DNA of 17,084 nt from positions 1 to 17,084 of the forward strand of contig CAZGGU010000021.1 in assembly GCA_964525395.1 (NCBI GenBank). Reading direction: 5' to 3'. The stretch comes from 2-01-FULL-39-10-A sp964525395. Its GTDB lineage: Bacteria > Patescibacteriota > Microgenomatia > Levybacterales > UBA12049. Positions 6,483 to 12,908 of the stretch are shown piece after piece (within the stretch, counting starts at the first letter, position 1; each line of letters starts with the position of its first letter). The notes beneath the pieces were generated by a model, which was given only the letters and a program-made list of their open reading frames with translations, did not search any database and was not told the DNA's origin. Both the position numbers and the translations under genes were made by a program.

Positions 6483-6530
6483 GTACCGGGGGAGAGACCC
6501 TGCCTGCCGGCAGGCATGTCGAACTCTAAG
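6483..6530 (-). other. tRNA-like T-arm remnant split by a palindrome
   Basis: On the minus strand, 6526-6517 read GAGTTCGACA, like the 3' side of a T-stem plus T-loop, and 6496-6483 read CTCTCCCCCGGTAC, like the other T-stem strand plus an acceptor 3' strand. Between them lies the palindrome at 6501-6516 and four more bases. No matching 5' half is present. It may be a tRNA fragment downstream of tRNA-Leu, or coincidence. Confidence 0.3.
6501..6516. repeat. Palindromic GC-rich repeat TGCCTGCCGGCAGGCA
   Basis: A perfect 16-bp palindrome, far GC-richer than its surroundings, just 3' of the tRNA-Leu gene. From memory, palindromes of this CCTGCCGGCAGG type recur in intergenic DNA of many Patescibacteria genomes. 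Only one copy is in this window, so repetitiveness here is not demonstrated. Confidence 0.6.
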
Positions 6531-6534
6531 ATAG

Positions 6535-6619
6535 TGCCGAGAGAGGGAGTCGAACCCACATGAGCTTTAAGGCCCAAAGGTTTTTGAGACCTTCGTGTCT
6601 ACCATTCCACCATCTCGGC
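6535..6619 (-). tRNA. tRNA-Leu (anticodon CAA)
   Basis: The minus strand folds as a class II tRNA. The acceptor GCCGAGA (6619-6613) pairs fully with TCTCGGC (6542-6536), with discriminator A at 6535. A 3-bp D-stem is followed by anticodon stem AAGGT/ACCTT around CTCAAAA, with anticodon CAA at 6586-6584 reading UUG. A long variable arm has a GGGC/GCTC stem. The T-arm GTGGG-TTCGACT-CCCTC has one T-T mismatch. The long variable arm and A73 fit leucine. CCA is not encoded and must be added. The upstream GIY-YIG frame runs 21 nt into its 5' end. Confidence 0.93.
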
Positions 6620-6853
6620 TAGTTCGTGTATTATCTCACGTCCATAGCCACTTTTAAAGAACTTTTCCATCTCTCTAGCTTCTAATCTGGTCTCACAGAT
6701 TTCAACATGAATAATTCTTAGAGGACGCTTATTTTTTGTAAAATTAATTTTACCTAATTCATGCTCATAGAGCCTTCTATTGAAATTATTAGTTAAGCCT
6801 TTATAAAATTCCTGAGTATTGAAGTTTTGAAGAATATAAACAAAATACTTTGT
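6599..6853 (-). pseudogene. GIY-YIG endonuclease-like frame without a normal start codon
   Basis: An 84-codon open frame on the minus strand clearly belongs to the small GIY-YIG (UPF0213-like) family. Residues 3-9 read YFVYILQ, residues 16-20 read FYKGL (family form YIG; here YKG), NRRL at 25-28 carries the conserved Arg, and RPLRIIHVE and LEAREMEKFFKSGYGRE follow the family order. No ATG, GTG or TTG lies between the in-frame stop (6856-6854) and the conserved strand, so the start has been lost or a rare codon such as ATT is used. At the other end the frame passes through the 5' end of tRNA-Leu and stops inside its D-loop (TAG, 6601-6599). Both ends suggest decay or a fragment placed beside a tRNA, but the body is free of frameshifts. 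Confidence 0.65.
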
Positions 6854-6883
6854 TTAATTATGGATTTTTAGCTTCGTTTATTA

Positions 6884-6889
6884 TATACT
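6884..6889 (+). promoter_or_regulatory. -10 element for the NIF3 operon (leaderless type)
   Basis: TATACT (6884-6889) ends seven bases before the ATG at 6897, so transcription should begin at or beside the start codon. No convincing -35 is seen at 16-18 bp spacing. It would drive the eight-gene operon ending at 12166. Confidence 0.5.
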
Positions 6890-6896
6890 TTCAGCT

Positions 6897-7847
6897 ATGA
6901 CAGTTCAACAAATATACGATTTAGCGCTTTCTTTGGGCATAAAATCTGATCCTAGAAGTGAGGTTGAGGTTAAAAGACTTCTCGGAAAAGTTAAAAAAGA
7001 ATATGATGAGCTTCCTGAAAAAAAGAAAAAGTATTATGATCGTGAGAAATTAAATAATCCTTATACAGACACCAGAGTAGTTTTTGGGGATCCTAAAAGC
7101 GAAATAAAAAGGGTCTTAGCTGGAATTGACGTAGAAGGAGCAGAGCTTCTTTTAGCAGATAGACTTTCAGAAAAAGGTAAAAAAATTGATGCTGTTATAG
7201 CGCATCATCCAATCGGTACATCATTCGCCGCGCTAGGAGACGTTATGGATTTACAAGTAGATGCCTATGCCCAAGATGGCCTACCAGTGAATGTAGTTGA
7301 TGCGCTTATTAGGGAACGGGCGACAGATATTAAAAGAAAACTTCATTCAGAAAATCATTTCCAGGTAGTAGATACAGCTAGACTTCTTAATATGCCACTT
7401 TTCTCTTTTCATACTGTGTGGGATAACATGGGGGACAAATTTATGACTGACTATTTGGCTAAAAGAAAGTTCGATACAGTAGGTGAAGTAGTTGAGTATC
7501 TAATGGAACTTCCTGAGTATCAGGAATCATCCAAGCTACAAATGGGACCAGAGATAGTTTCAGGTGGACCTCATAGTAGAGCTGGAAAAGTTTCCACATT
7601 TTTTACGGGAGGAACTAATCCGTCTAAAGAAGTTTATATTGAGATGGCTAAAGCGGGAATTGGTACGATCGTGGACATGCATGTTCCTGAAGATGCTCTA
7701 AAAGAACTTAAGAAACTACATGTAAATGTGGTTAATGCGGGACACATTGCTTCAGATTCTATTGGCGCAAACTTATTTCTAGATGAATTAGAAAAGGAAG
7801 GGGTAGAAGTAATTCCTTTTTCAGGAATTATCAGGGTTAAAAGATAA
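6897..7847 (+). CDS. NIF3-family dinuclear-metal protein
   Basis: This 316-residue protein matches the NIF3/YbgI family (often named GTP cyclohydrolase 1 type 2-like; the true reaction is unsettled). The metal-site motifs are AHHPIG (H103, H104), FHTVWDN (H172, D176) and AGHIASDSIG (H283, with D287 where Glu is common). The C-terminus VIPFSGIIRV is also typical. Residues 1-60 form an extra charged N-terminal helix region (about 28-55, rich in Lys and Glu) that the shortest NIF3 proteins lack. The start sits seven bases after a -10 hexamer. It is the first gene of a long operon, and its TAA overlaps the ATG of elongation factor P by one base (TAATG), pointing to coupled translation. Cytosolic; function uncertain even in model organisms. 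Confidence 0.85.
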   Translation: MTVQQIYDLALSLGIKSDPRSEVEVKRLLGKVKKEYDELPEKKKKYYDREKLNNPYTDTRVVFGDPKSEIKRVLAGIDVEGAELLLADRLSEKGKKIDAVIAHHPIGTSFAALGDVMDLQVDAYAQDGLPVNVVDALIRERATDIKRKLHSENHFQVVDTARLLNMPLFSFHTVWDNMGDKFMTDYLAKRKFDTVGEVVEYLMELPEYQESSKLQMGPEIVSGGPHSRAGKVSTFFTGGTNPSKEVYIEMAKAGIGTIVDMHVPEDALKELKKLHVNVVNAGHIASDSIGANLFLDELEKEGVEVIPFSGIIRVKR

Positions 7848-8407
7848 TGATTGGAGTAACTGACTTAAAGTCTGGGGTAATTTTTGAAGAGCAAGGAAAT
7901 CTTTTTGTTGTTATTTCATATGAGCACATTAAGATGGGTAGGGGCTCGGCAAATATCAAAGTAAAAGTTAAAAATGTAAAAACAGGATCAACTATCGAGA
8001 AAAGCTTTATAAATGGAGCTAGAGTAAATAATGTTCAAGTATTCAAAAAAGATGTTCAGTACTTATATAAGGATGCGGAAATGGCTTACTTCATGAATCC
8101 GACTACATTCGAGCAGATTTCAGTTCCTATGGATTTAATAGGGGAAAGTGCTGCTTACTTAAAAGAGGGGGAGTCATATAATATTTCTTTTCATGATTCC
8201 GAAGCTTTAGCGCTTAATTTGCCACCGAAAATGGATTTTGATATTGTCGAGGCAGACCCGGGGGTAAAAGGAAACTCGGCGTCGAATATTTACAAAGATG
8301 CTGTACTTGATAACGGGCTCAAAGTTAGAGTACCATTATTTATAAAGGCAGGCGACAGAGTCCGAGTGGATACTAGGACTGGTGAATATAGTCAAAAAGT
8401 GACCTAA
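7847..8407 (+). CDS. efp: Elongation factor P
   Basis: At 186 residues this is a standard three-domain EF-P, which binds ribosomes stalled on polyproline stretches and stimulates peptide bond formation. Domain I (1-63) includes the loop EHIKMGRGSANIKVKVKN, domain II spans about 64-126, and domain III carries PPKMDFDIVEADPGVKGN and ends with GDRVRVDTRTGEYSQKV, a good match to the family C-terminal signature. The residue at the tip of the domain I loop is Arg32, not the lysine modified in Escherichia coli or Bacillus. Arg at this site is the one rhamnosylated by EarP in Pseudomonas; no EarP-like gene is visible here. The gene overlaps the NIF3 stop and is followed two bases later by the MFS gene. 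Confidence 0.95.
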   Translation: MIGVTDLKSGVIFEEQGNLFVVISYEHIKMGRGSANIKVKVKNVKTGSTIEKSFINGARVNNVQVFKKDVQYLYKDAEMAYFMNPTTFEQISVPMDLIGESAAYLKEGESYNISFHDSEALALNLPPKMDFDIVEADPGVKGNSASNIYKDAVLDNGLKVRVPLFIKAGDRVRVDTRTGEYSQKVT

Positions 8408-8409
8408 AT

Positions 8410-9657
8410 ATGCAAAATCCGCTTATATCTGTCCTAAAAATACCCTCCTTTCTTTTCCTCTTAGTTTCAGAATTCTTTTCTCAATTTGCCATGAATCTTT
8501 TAAATTTCGTTCTTTTGCTTGTCGCATTTGAATTATCCAAATCTAACATGGCAGTAGCAGGAGTAGTGCTGTCATTTACTGTTCCATCAATTGTCTTTGG
8601 AATCTTAGCTGGAGTCTATGTAGATAAGTGGAATAAAAAAAATGTTTTGGTGTATACGAATTTATTAAGAGCGCTTGCAGCATTTCCCTTGATTTTCGTT
8701 TCTCATGAGCTTTTTTTAGTTTATCTATTTAGCTTCTTAATTTCCTTAATAACACAATTTTTTATTCCTGCAGAAACTCCAATTATTCCACTTTTAGTTG
8801 AGAAGAAGCTTTTGCTTTCTGCCAATGCGCTTTTTAGTATGGGGATTTTTGGCTCCATGATTGTGGCTTACGCCTTGTCAGGGCCGTTACTTTTATTTTT
8901 TGGAAAGGTAAATGTGTTTATTTTTATTACATTTCTTTTCGGGATTTCAGGTTTATTCGCATTTTTAATCAAACTACAAATCCCAGAACCTCCTGCGAGA
9001 GGAAATTTAAAAGTGCTTGAAGAAATAAGAGATGCCTTTTCTTTAATGGCTAAAAAAGAAAATATTTATCACTCACTTTTTCTTCTGACTTTGCTTCAAA
9101 CTTTAATTTTGATAATTGCGGTCATTGGTCCAGGTTATGCTACTAACATCCTGCATATTCAGGTAGAAAAATTTCCTGTACTTTTCGTTACACCCGCTGT
9201 TATTGGTATGTCAGTGGGAGCATTTCTAATCGGAAACTTTTGGCATAAGAGATCAAAGCAATTACTCGCAAAAATTGGTTTACTTGTGATTGGAATAATC
9301 ATGATCCTATTTCCATACCTGAATCTTTTTATAGGGTTTGCAAATGACTTTGTCAGAAATTTTTCATTTCTAAGCAGTGTCACGGAAATTCATATTCTTT
9401 TAATTTTTGCTGTAGTAATTGGGTTTGCTTTTTCTTTAGTTTTTGTTCCATCGAATACTCTTATACAAGAAGAGACTACAGATCGACAAAGAGGAAAAAT
9501 TTATGGTTCTCTTAATACTCTCGTAGGCGTGGTCTCAATAATTCCCATTTTGGGTGTCGGATTTTTGGCTGATTATATAGGTGTTGGGCAAGTTATTACA
9601 ATAATTGGTATAATTGTCGTCGCAATTGCTGCCCTGCGTTTTTTTAAGTTTAAATAA
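8410..9657 (+). CDS. Major facilitator superfamily transporter
   Basis: The 415-residue product has about twelve hydrophobic helices in two halves of six, with a loop around residues 190-215 (IPEPPARGNLKVLEEIRDAF) between them. The MFS motif A variant GVYVDKWNKKNVL lies between helices 2 and 3 (about 69-81). A related motif appears in the second half (NTLIQEETTDRQRGKIYGSLNTLVGV, split here between about 350 and 375), where Arg/Asp-rich loops are usual. It most resembles the MFS_3/enterobactin-exporter-like group, so an efflux or solute-export role in the cytoplasmic membrane is possible, but the substrate cannot be deduced. It sits two bases after the EF-P stop and one base before the next gene, clearly within the operon. 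Confidence 0.9.
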   Translation: MQNPLISVLKIPSFLFLLVSEFFSQFAMNLLNFVLLLVAFELSKSNMAVAGVVLSFTVPSIVFGILAGVYVDKWNKKNVLVYTNLLRALAAFPLIFVSHELFLVYLFSFLISLITQFFIPAETPIIPLLVEKKLLLSANALFSMGIFGSMIVAYALSGPLLLFFGKVNVFIFITFLFGISGLFAFLIKLQIPEPPARGNLKVLEEIRDAFSLMAKKENIYHSLFLLTLLQTLILIIAVIGPGYATNILHIQVEKFPVLFVTPAVIGMSVGAFLIGNFWHKRSKQLLAKIGLLVIGIIMILFPYLNLFIGFANDFVRNFSFLSSVTEIHILLIFAVVIGFAFSLVFVPSNTLIQEETTDRQRGKIYGSLNTLVGVVSIIPILGVGFLADYIGVGQVITIIGIIVVAIAALRFFKFK

Positions 9658-9658
9658 T

Positions 9659-10357
9659 ATGCAGTTTTTTTTCATAGTCTTAATAATCTGTCTAGTTCTG
9701 TTTCTTTACAGACTTTATCATTTAGCTAATGACGACTTTGTACTCGCGAAAAAAAATATTGAGCTTGAAGAGATTTTTAATACTTCAATTATTATCTCAA
9801 TTATTTCATTGGTCTCAGCCCGATTAGTTTTTGTTCTGTTTTATCCCAAAGAAGTATTTATGAGTGTTTTGGGATTTATTTTATTTCCATACTTCCCAGG
9901 ACTTTCTTTAATAGGAGGTTTTATTGGAGGATCAACGGCACTTTATTTATACGGAAGATATAAGAAATTTCCTATGGGAAGGGTATATGATTTCTTTTCA
10001 CTTTCGTTTTTGTTTATATTACCAGTAGGTTTGATTGGATATTTTGTTCTTTCTGGTGAGTTTACAATTGGAGGCTTAATCAAGTTGATTTTATTCACAG
10101 CTGCACTAGTGATATCTAATATATATCTTTATCCTAAAGCCAGCGCACTTGAAATAAAAGACGGAACGATAAGCATTTTATTTTTAATTTTCTTTTCAGT
10201 AATTTTACTTTTAACTAACGCCATTGATAATCCAGGTGTAAATAGCTTTATAAATCATCGAGAAAATTTTGTTTTAATATTTATGCTTATTTTAGGTTTA
10301 GTTTTGCTAGTTAAGCAGGAAATTACCGCAAGGCTCCCTCTTACGAATGGAAAATAA
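9659..10357 (+). CDS. Lgt-like membrane protein lacking catalytic residues
   Basis: I choose the ATG at 9659, one base after the MFS stop; the longer frame from 9614 would overlap the MFS gene by 44 bases. The 232-residue product has about seven membrane helices and resembles part of prolipoprotein diacylglyceryl transferase. SARLVFVLFYP (53-63) matches the Lgt second-helix region, and PGLSLIGGFIGG (80-91) matches the Lgt GLSFHGGLIGG motif, followed by a basic YGRYKKFP loop. The conserved His of that motif is Ile here (I85). The Lgt signature GRxGNF(I)NGE is replaced by GLIGYFVLSGE (124-134), without its Arg. It is also shorter than Lgt (about 260-290). It is probably not a normal lipoprotein transferase. 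The gene overlaps rluD-like by 11 bases. Confidence 0.65.
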   Translation: MQFFFIVLIICLVLFLYRLYHLANDDFVLAKKNIELEEIFNTSIIISIISLVSARLVFVLFYPKEVFMSVLGFILFPYFPGLSLIGGFIGGSTALYLYGRYKKFPMGRVYDFFSLSFLFILPVGLIGYFVLSGEFTIGGLIKLILFTAALVISNIYLYPKASALEIKDGTISILFLIFFSVILLLTNAIDNPGVNSFINHRENFVLIFMLILGLVLLVKQEITARLPLTNGK

Positions 10358-11078
10358 AATTAATATTATTTTTGAAAACGATGACTTTATAGTGATCGTC
10401 AAACCCGCAGGGCTTACCGTTAATCGATCGGATACTGCTCGTGATGAAGAAACTCTGCAAGATTTGGTGGAAAAATTAGGAAAAGTCGATTTAGATTCTT
10501 CGAATGAAGAATTTGTAAATAGAGGGGGAATTGTTCATAGGCTTGATAAGGAGACTTCAGGCGTGATGATCGTGGCTAAGAATGCAGATGCTTTTTTAGC
10601 TCTTCAATCTCAGTTTAAGGAGAGAAGAGTGGAGAAGGAGTATTTGGCCTTAGCGCATGGAGAGATCAGTCCTAAAAATGGGGAAATAAATGTACCCGTT
10701 GGACGTCTTCCTTGGAATAGAATGAGATTTGGAGCTTTGGCTGGAGGAAGGGAAGCGCAAACTGAATACGAAGTAATACGTGAGTATATTTTAGGAAAAG
10801 AAGTTTTGAGTTTGGTTCAATTGCATCCTAGAACAGGTAGAACGCATCAAATAAGAGTTCATTTAAAATTTATTAATCATCCAATCTTCGCTGACCCACT
10901 CTATGGTGGAAGAAAAACTTCAAGAGATGACAGAAAAATATTACCGCGTGTATTTCTTCACGCAAAAAAAATAAGTTTTTTTGACCCAAAAACTCAGAAA
11001 AAATTAGAGTTTGAGGCAGAGATGACACCTGAGCTTTTAAAAACGCTTGATAAATTAATGTTAAAAAAAGATAATTAG
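10347..11078 (+). CDS. RluA/RluD-family RNA pseudouridine synthase
   Basis: The 243-residue enzyme has the hallmark GGIVHRLDKETSGVMIVAKN (60-79) with catalytic Asp67, preceded by the core-opening VIVKPAGLTVN (16-26) and followed by QFKERRVEKEYLALAHG and the HPRTGRTHQIRVHL motif (about 158-171). It converts uridine to pseudouridine in rRNA or tRNA. It lacks the N-terminal S4 RNA-binding domain found in RluD and RluC, starting directly at the catalytic core, so it resembles the shorter RluA-type architecture and its target site cannot be named. The ATG lies inside the 3' end of the upstream Lgt-like gene (11-base overlap), suggesting coupled translation. A small basic gene with its own strong ribosome binding site follows. 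Confidence 0.93.
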   Translation: MENKINIIFENDDFIVIVKPAGLTVNRSDTARDEETLQDLVEKLGKVDLDSSNEEFVNRGGIVHRLDKETSGVMIVAKNADAFLALQSQFKERRVEKEYLALAHGEISPKNGEINVPVGRLPWNRMRFGALAGGREAQTEYEVIREYILGKEVLSLVQLHPRTGRTHQIRVHLKFINHPIFADPLYGGRKTSRDDRKILPRVFLHAKKISFFDPKTQKKLEFEAEMTPELLKTLDKLMLKKDN

Positions 11079-11088
11079 AAGGGGGTGA
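11079..11088 (+). promoter_or_regulatory. Near-perfect Shine-Dalgarno site
   Basis: AAGGGGGTGA lies 4 nt before the ATG at 11093. It is identical over ten bases to the site before the Pro/Ala-rich gene at 6103 and decides the start of a gene too short to be found by length alone. Confidence 0.75.
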
Positions 11089-11092
11089 TTTT

Positions 11093-11227
11093 ATGCCAGG
11101 ATTTGGAAGTTACTATAAAGGAGAAAAGAAAAAATCAAAAAAAGACAAAGACGGGAAAGCAATCTCTTCGAACGCTCCTGTCTATGTTATGCCTGAATTA
11201 ATCTCAAAGAAGAAAAAAGATTGGTAA
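11093..11227 (+). CDS. 44-residue basic small protein
   Basis: A short frame begins at 11093 with MPGFGSYYKGEKKKSKKDK, continues with DGKAISSNAPVYVMPELISK and ends KKKKDW. It is strongly basic, with lysine clusters at both ends of a Pro/Val-containing middle. There is no membrane segment. The very strong ribosome binding site 4 nt upstream and the tight fit (stop one base before the next ATG, 14 bases after the rluD-like stop) make it a real gene. From memory, short proteins opening PGFGSYxKGEKKK are common in Patescibacteria genomes, but no function is known to me. The lysine clusters would suit RNA or ribosome contact, which is inference only. Confidence 0.75.
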   Translation: MPGFGSYYKGEKKKSKKDKDGKAISSNAPVYVMPELISKKKKDW

Positions 11228-11228
11228 A

Positions 11229-12014
11229 ATGAGAAAAGATTCTAAAAAAAACACCAGCAGTACAAGACCTGCATTATATTTCGTATTTCTGATAATTTTT
11301 ATAATCATAGTTTCAGCTGCTTTTAAAATTTATGATTTATTTAAAAAAAGTAAATTTGACGGGAATAATCGTTTTACTGTGGCTGTAATTTCCACTAAAG
11401 AATCTAATATACTCACTGTTTCTCCAAAAGAAAAGACTATTTCCCAAATAACTTTAGACAAGATTAATGATAAAAACAGTTTGCTTGAAAATTCTATCCC
11501 AATTGATGGATATGTAAAATCAGAAATAAAATCTGACACTCCTCAGGGTTATTTTTCTAAATTATTTGGTTCATATAGAAATGTTAAAACAGATCTTACG
11601 ATTATAGATTTGCTCAGATTGAAAATATTTGCTTCAGGAATTAGTAGGGAAAATGTTAAATCAGTGAGGATTTCAGGCTACTCGGATAAGAATTTTAACG
11701 GACTAACCCAGTCAATGTTCATCGATCCTAAAATAGCAGATGAGAAAGTTTCAATTCAAATAACTAATGCAACGCCGATAGGAGGTTTAGGATCAGTACT
11801 TGCAAAATACTTGTCCAATCTTGGTGCTAACGTGGTTTTGGTAAACTCCTCTCAAGCAGATGAGGCTAATACGCAAATATATTATAAAAACGATAGCTAT
11901 ACTTTGGACAAAGTTTCAAAAATCTTGAAAATTACACCTACAGAAAAAGACATTAATTCGATTTCTGATATTACAATCATCATAGGTTCAGACAGAGAGG
12001 ATTTATTCGAATGA
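11229..12014 (+). CDS. Membrane-anchored protein with C-terminal LytR_C domain
   Basis: The 261-residue product has a basic N-terminus, one membrane anchor at about 15-36 (LYFVFLIIFIIIVSAAFKIY), and an extracytoplasmic portion. The last third fits the LytR_C domain: VSIQITNATPIGGLGSVLAKYLSNLGANVVLV (about 169-200) has the N-A-T/G-x-x-G-x-A-xxx-A-xxL-xxxG pattern, and the terminal strand is ITIIIGSD. The LytR-CpsA-Psr catalytic domain that attaches polymers to peptidoglycan is not recognisable. Residues 45-150 instead form a region rich in beta strands and lysine. A cell-envelope role is likely, without evidence for catalysis. The gene starts one base after the 44-residue gene and overlaps the next gene by four bases (ATGA). 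Confidence 0.75.
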   Translation: MRKDSKKNTSSTRPALYFVFLIIFIIIVSAAFKIYDLFKKSKFDGNNRFTVAVISTKESNILTVSPKEKTISQITLDKINDKNSLLENSIPIDGYVKSEIKSDTPQGYFSKLFGSYRNVKTDLTIIDLLRLKIFASGISRENVKSVRISGYSDKNFNGLTQSMFIDPKIADEKVSIQITNATPIGGLGSVLAKYLSNLGANVVLVNSSQADEANTQIYYKNDSYTLDKVSKILKITPTEKDINSISDITIIIGSDREDLFE

Positions 12015-12166
12015 ATATTTATCAATGGGCAATAGCTATTTTAATAATTGCATTTATCTGGGCTGTTTGGTCATACAAAAAAGAAATGACTAGGGGAGAA
12101 CATGAGCACGCAAAAAAACATTTAGCTAAAGAAAGAGTTATTTATCAATCTTCGTCTTCAGATTGA
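12011..12166 (+). CDS. 51-residue single-pass membrane peptide
   Basis: This small gene starts in an ATGA overlap with the LytR_C gene. It opens MNIYQWAIAILIIAFIWAVW, one membrane helix with Trp at both interfaces, followed by a charged cytosolic tail rich in His, Glu and Lys (GEHEHAKKHLAKE) and a Ser-rich end. It is the last gene of the operon. Its last 22 bases overlap the 3' end of the convergent TPR gene. The coupled start, the well-formed helix with positive charges just inside, and the operon position support it as real. Function unknown; such peptides often accompany envelope or transport proteins. Confidence 0.65.
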   Translation: MNIYQWAIAILIIAFIWAVWSYKKEMTRGEHEHAKKHLAKERVIYQSSSSD

Positions 12167-12804
12167 TTAGATTTGCTTCTTTTTTTAATTTTTAGCTTTG
12201 TTTCTGTAATTTGGACAAAAGAAGCCTGATCTTTAAATTTATTTGACCTCTTAATTTCTCTGATGAAAATCGAGACTTCCTGGTTGCTTGAGGATTTTAC
12301 GAAAGCTTCATAAGTATTACCTCCGGTAATTAATTTTGTGAGTCTCGATCCTATATCATCGGGAAGTGCACCTATGTATTTTTTCCCCTGATATACATGA
12401 ACTTTGAGTCTCTTTGCAGAGAGTTCTACTGATTGTCCAGTTCTAAGGGATGAGAGAATTTCAGATTGAGCCACATTTACGAGTTCAACTACTTTGGTTT
12501 TTCCTGTTTCTTCGAGAAAGATATTGTTGACTTGGATACTAATAGCTTCACCATTTTTAGAATCAGATTTTATTTTCTTGAGATTTTTTAGTGCTATTGA
12601 ATTTAGTGGGTCAATTTCTAAAACCTTTTGATAAGAGTCTTTGGCATTTTTACTTTTTCCGAGAATCATGTAAGCGAGTGCAATTCTATTCCAAGCAGCG
12701 ACGTCTTTAGGGTCATCATCAATAAGAGATTTGTTGAGGTTGACGGCTTCATCCCAGTCTCCTGCTAATGTAGCTTTAATTGCTTGATTTGAAGTTGCTT
12801 TCAT
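12145..12804 (-). CDS. TPR-repeat protein with a C-terminal beta-domain
   Basis: The 219-residue protein begins with tetratricopeptide repeats. Residues about 5-35 (QAIKATLAGDWDEAVNLNKSLIDDDP) and about 36-70 (KDVAAWNRIALAYMILGKSKNAKDSYQKVLEIDP) show the W/G/Y/A/P pattern, with a partial third helix to residue 80. After a linker, residues about 115-205 form a separate strand-rich domain (LKVHVYQGKKYIGALPDDIGSRL, TYEAFVKSSSNQEVSIFIREIKR) resembling the HIRAN type in layout, a low-confidence suggestion. The C-terminus is Lys/Ser/Glu-rich. There is no signal peptide, so it is cytosolic, with TPRs probably binding protein partners. Its promoter interlocks with that of yebC. Its 3' end overlaps the convergent 51-residue gene. 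Confidence 0.85.
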   Translation of the reverse strand: MKATSNQAIKATLAGDWDEAVNLNKSLIDDDPKDVAAWNRIALAYMILGKSKNAKDSYQKVLEIDPLNSIALKNLKKIKSDSKNGEAISIQVNNIFLEETGKTKVVELVNVAQSEILSSLRTGQSVELSAKRLKVHVYQGKKYIGALPDDIGSRLTKLITGGNTYEAFVKSSSNQEVSIFIREIKRSNKFKDQASFVQITETKLKIKKRSKSNQSEDED

Positions 12805-12822
12805 TGAGGAATTAATTGAAAA

Positions 12823-12851
12823 ATTTTACTATTACAAATTGCAAAAGTCAA
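12823..12851 (-). promoter_or_regulatory. Promoter for the TPR gene
   Basis: On the minus strand TTGACT (12851-12846), a 17-bp spacer and TAAAAT (12828-12823). The start should be near 12816, leaving a leader of about 12 nt without a Shine-Dalgarno site before the ATG at 12804. It overlaps the opposite yebC promoter. Confidence 0.6.
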
Positions 12852-12868
12852 TATATCAATGGTAGAAT
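12839..12868 (+). promoter_or_regulatory. Promoter for yebC
   Basis: TTGCAA (12839-12844), an 18-bp spacer and TAGAAT (12863-12868). The -35 lies within the spacer of the opposite TPR-gene promoter, so the two cannot easily be occupied at once. Confidence 0.6.
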
Positions 12869-12880
12869 ATAGAGGCTAAA

Positions 12881-12896
12881 CTACCAAAATTGGTAG
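12881..12896. promoter_or_regulatory. Inverted repeat between the yebC promoter and start (possible operator)
   Basis: CTACCAA (12881-12887) and TTGGTAG (12890-12896) form 7-bp arms around two bases, about 12 bases downstream of the -10 and 12 bases before the ATG. A third TGGTAG half-site sits at 12860-12865 across the -10. It could be a repressor site or an mRNA hairpin over the start region. No T-tract follows, so it is not a terminator. Confidence 0.4.
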
Positions 12897-12908
12897 TTAT
12901 TTAATATT

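Noticed and set aside
9614..9658. Longer start for the Lgt-like gene
   Set aside because: It would overlap the MFS gene by 44 bases and add a non-hydrophobic stretch; the ATG at 9659 follows the MFS stop by one base.
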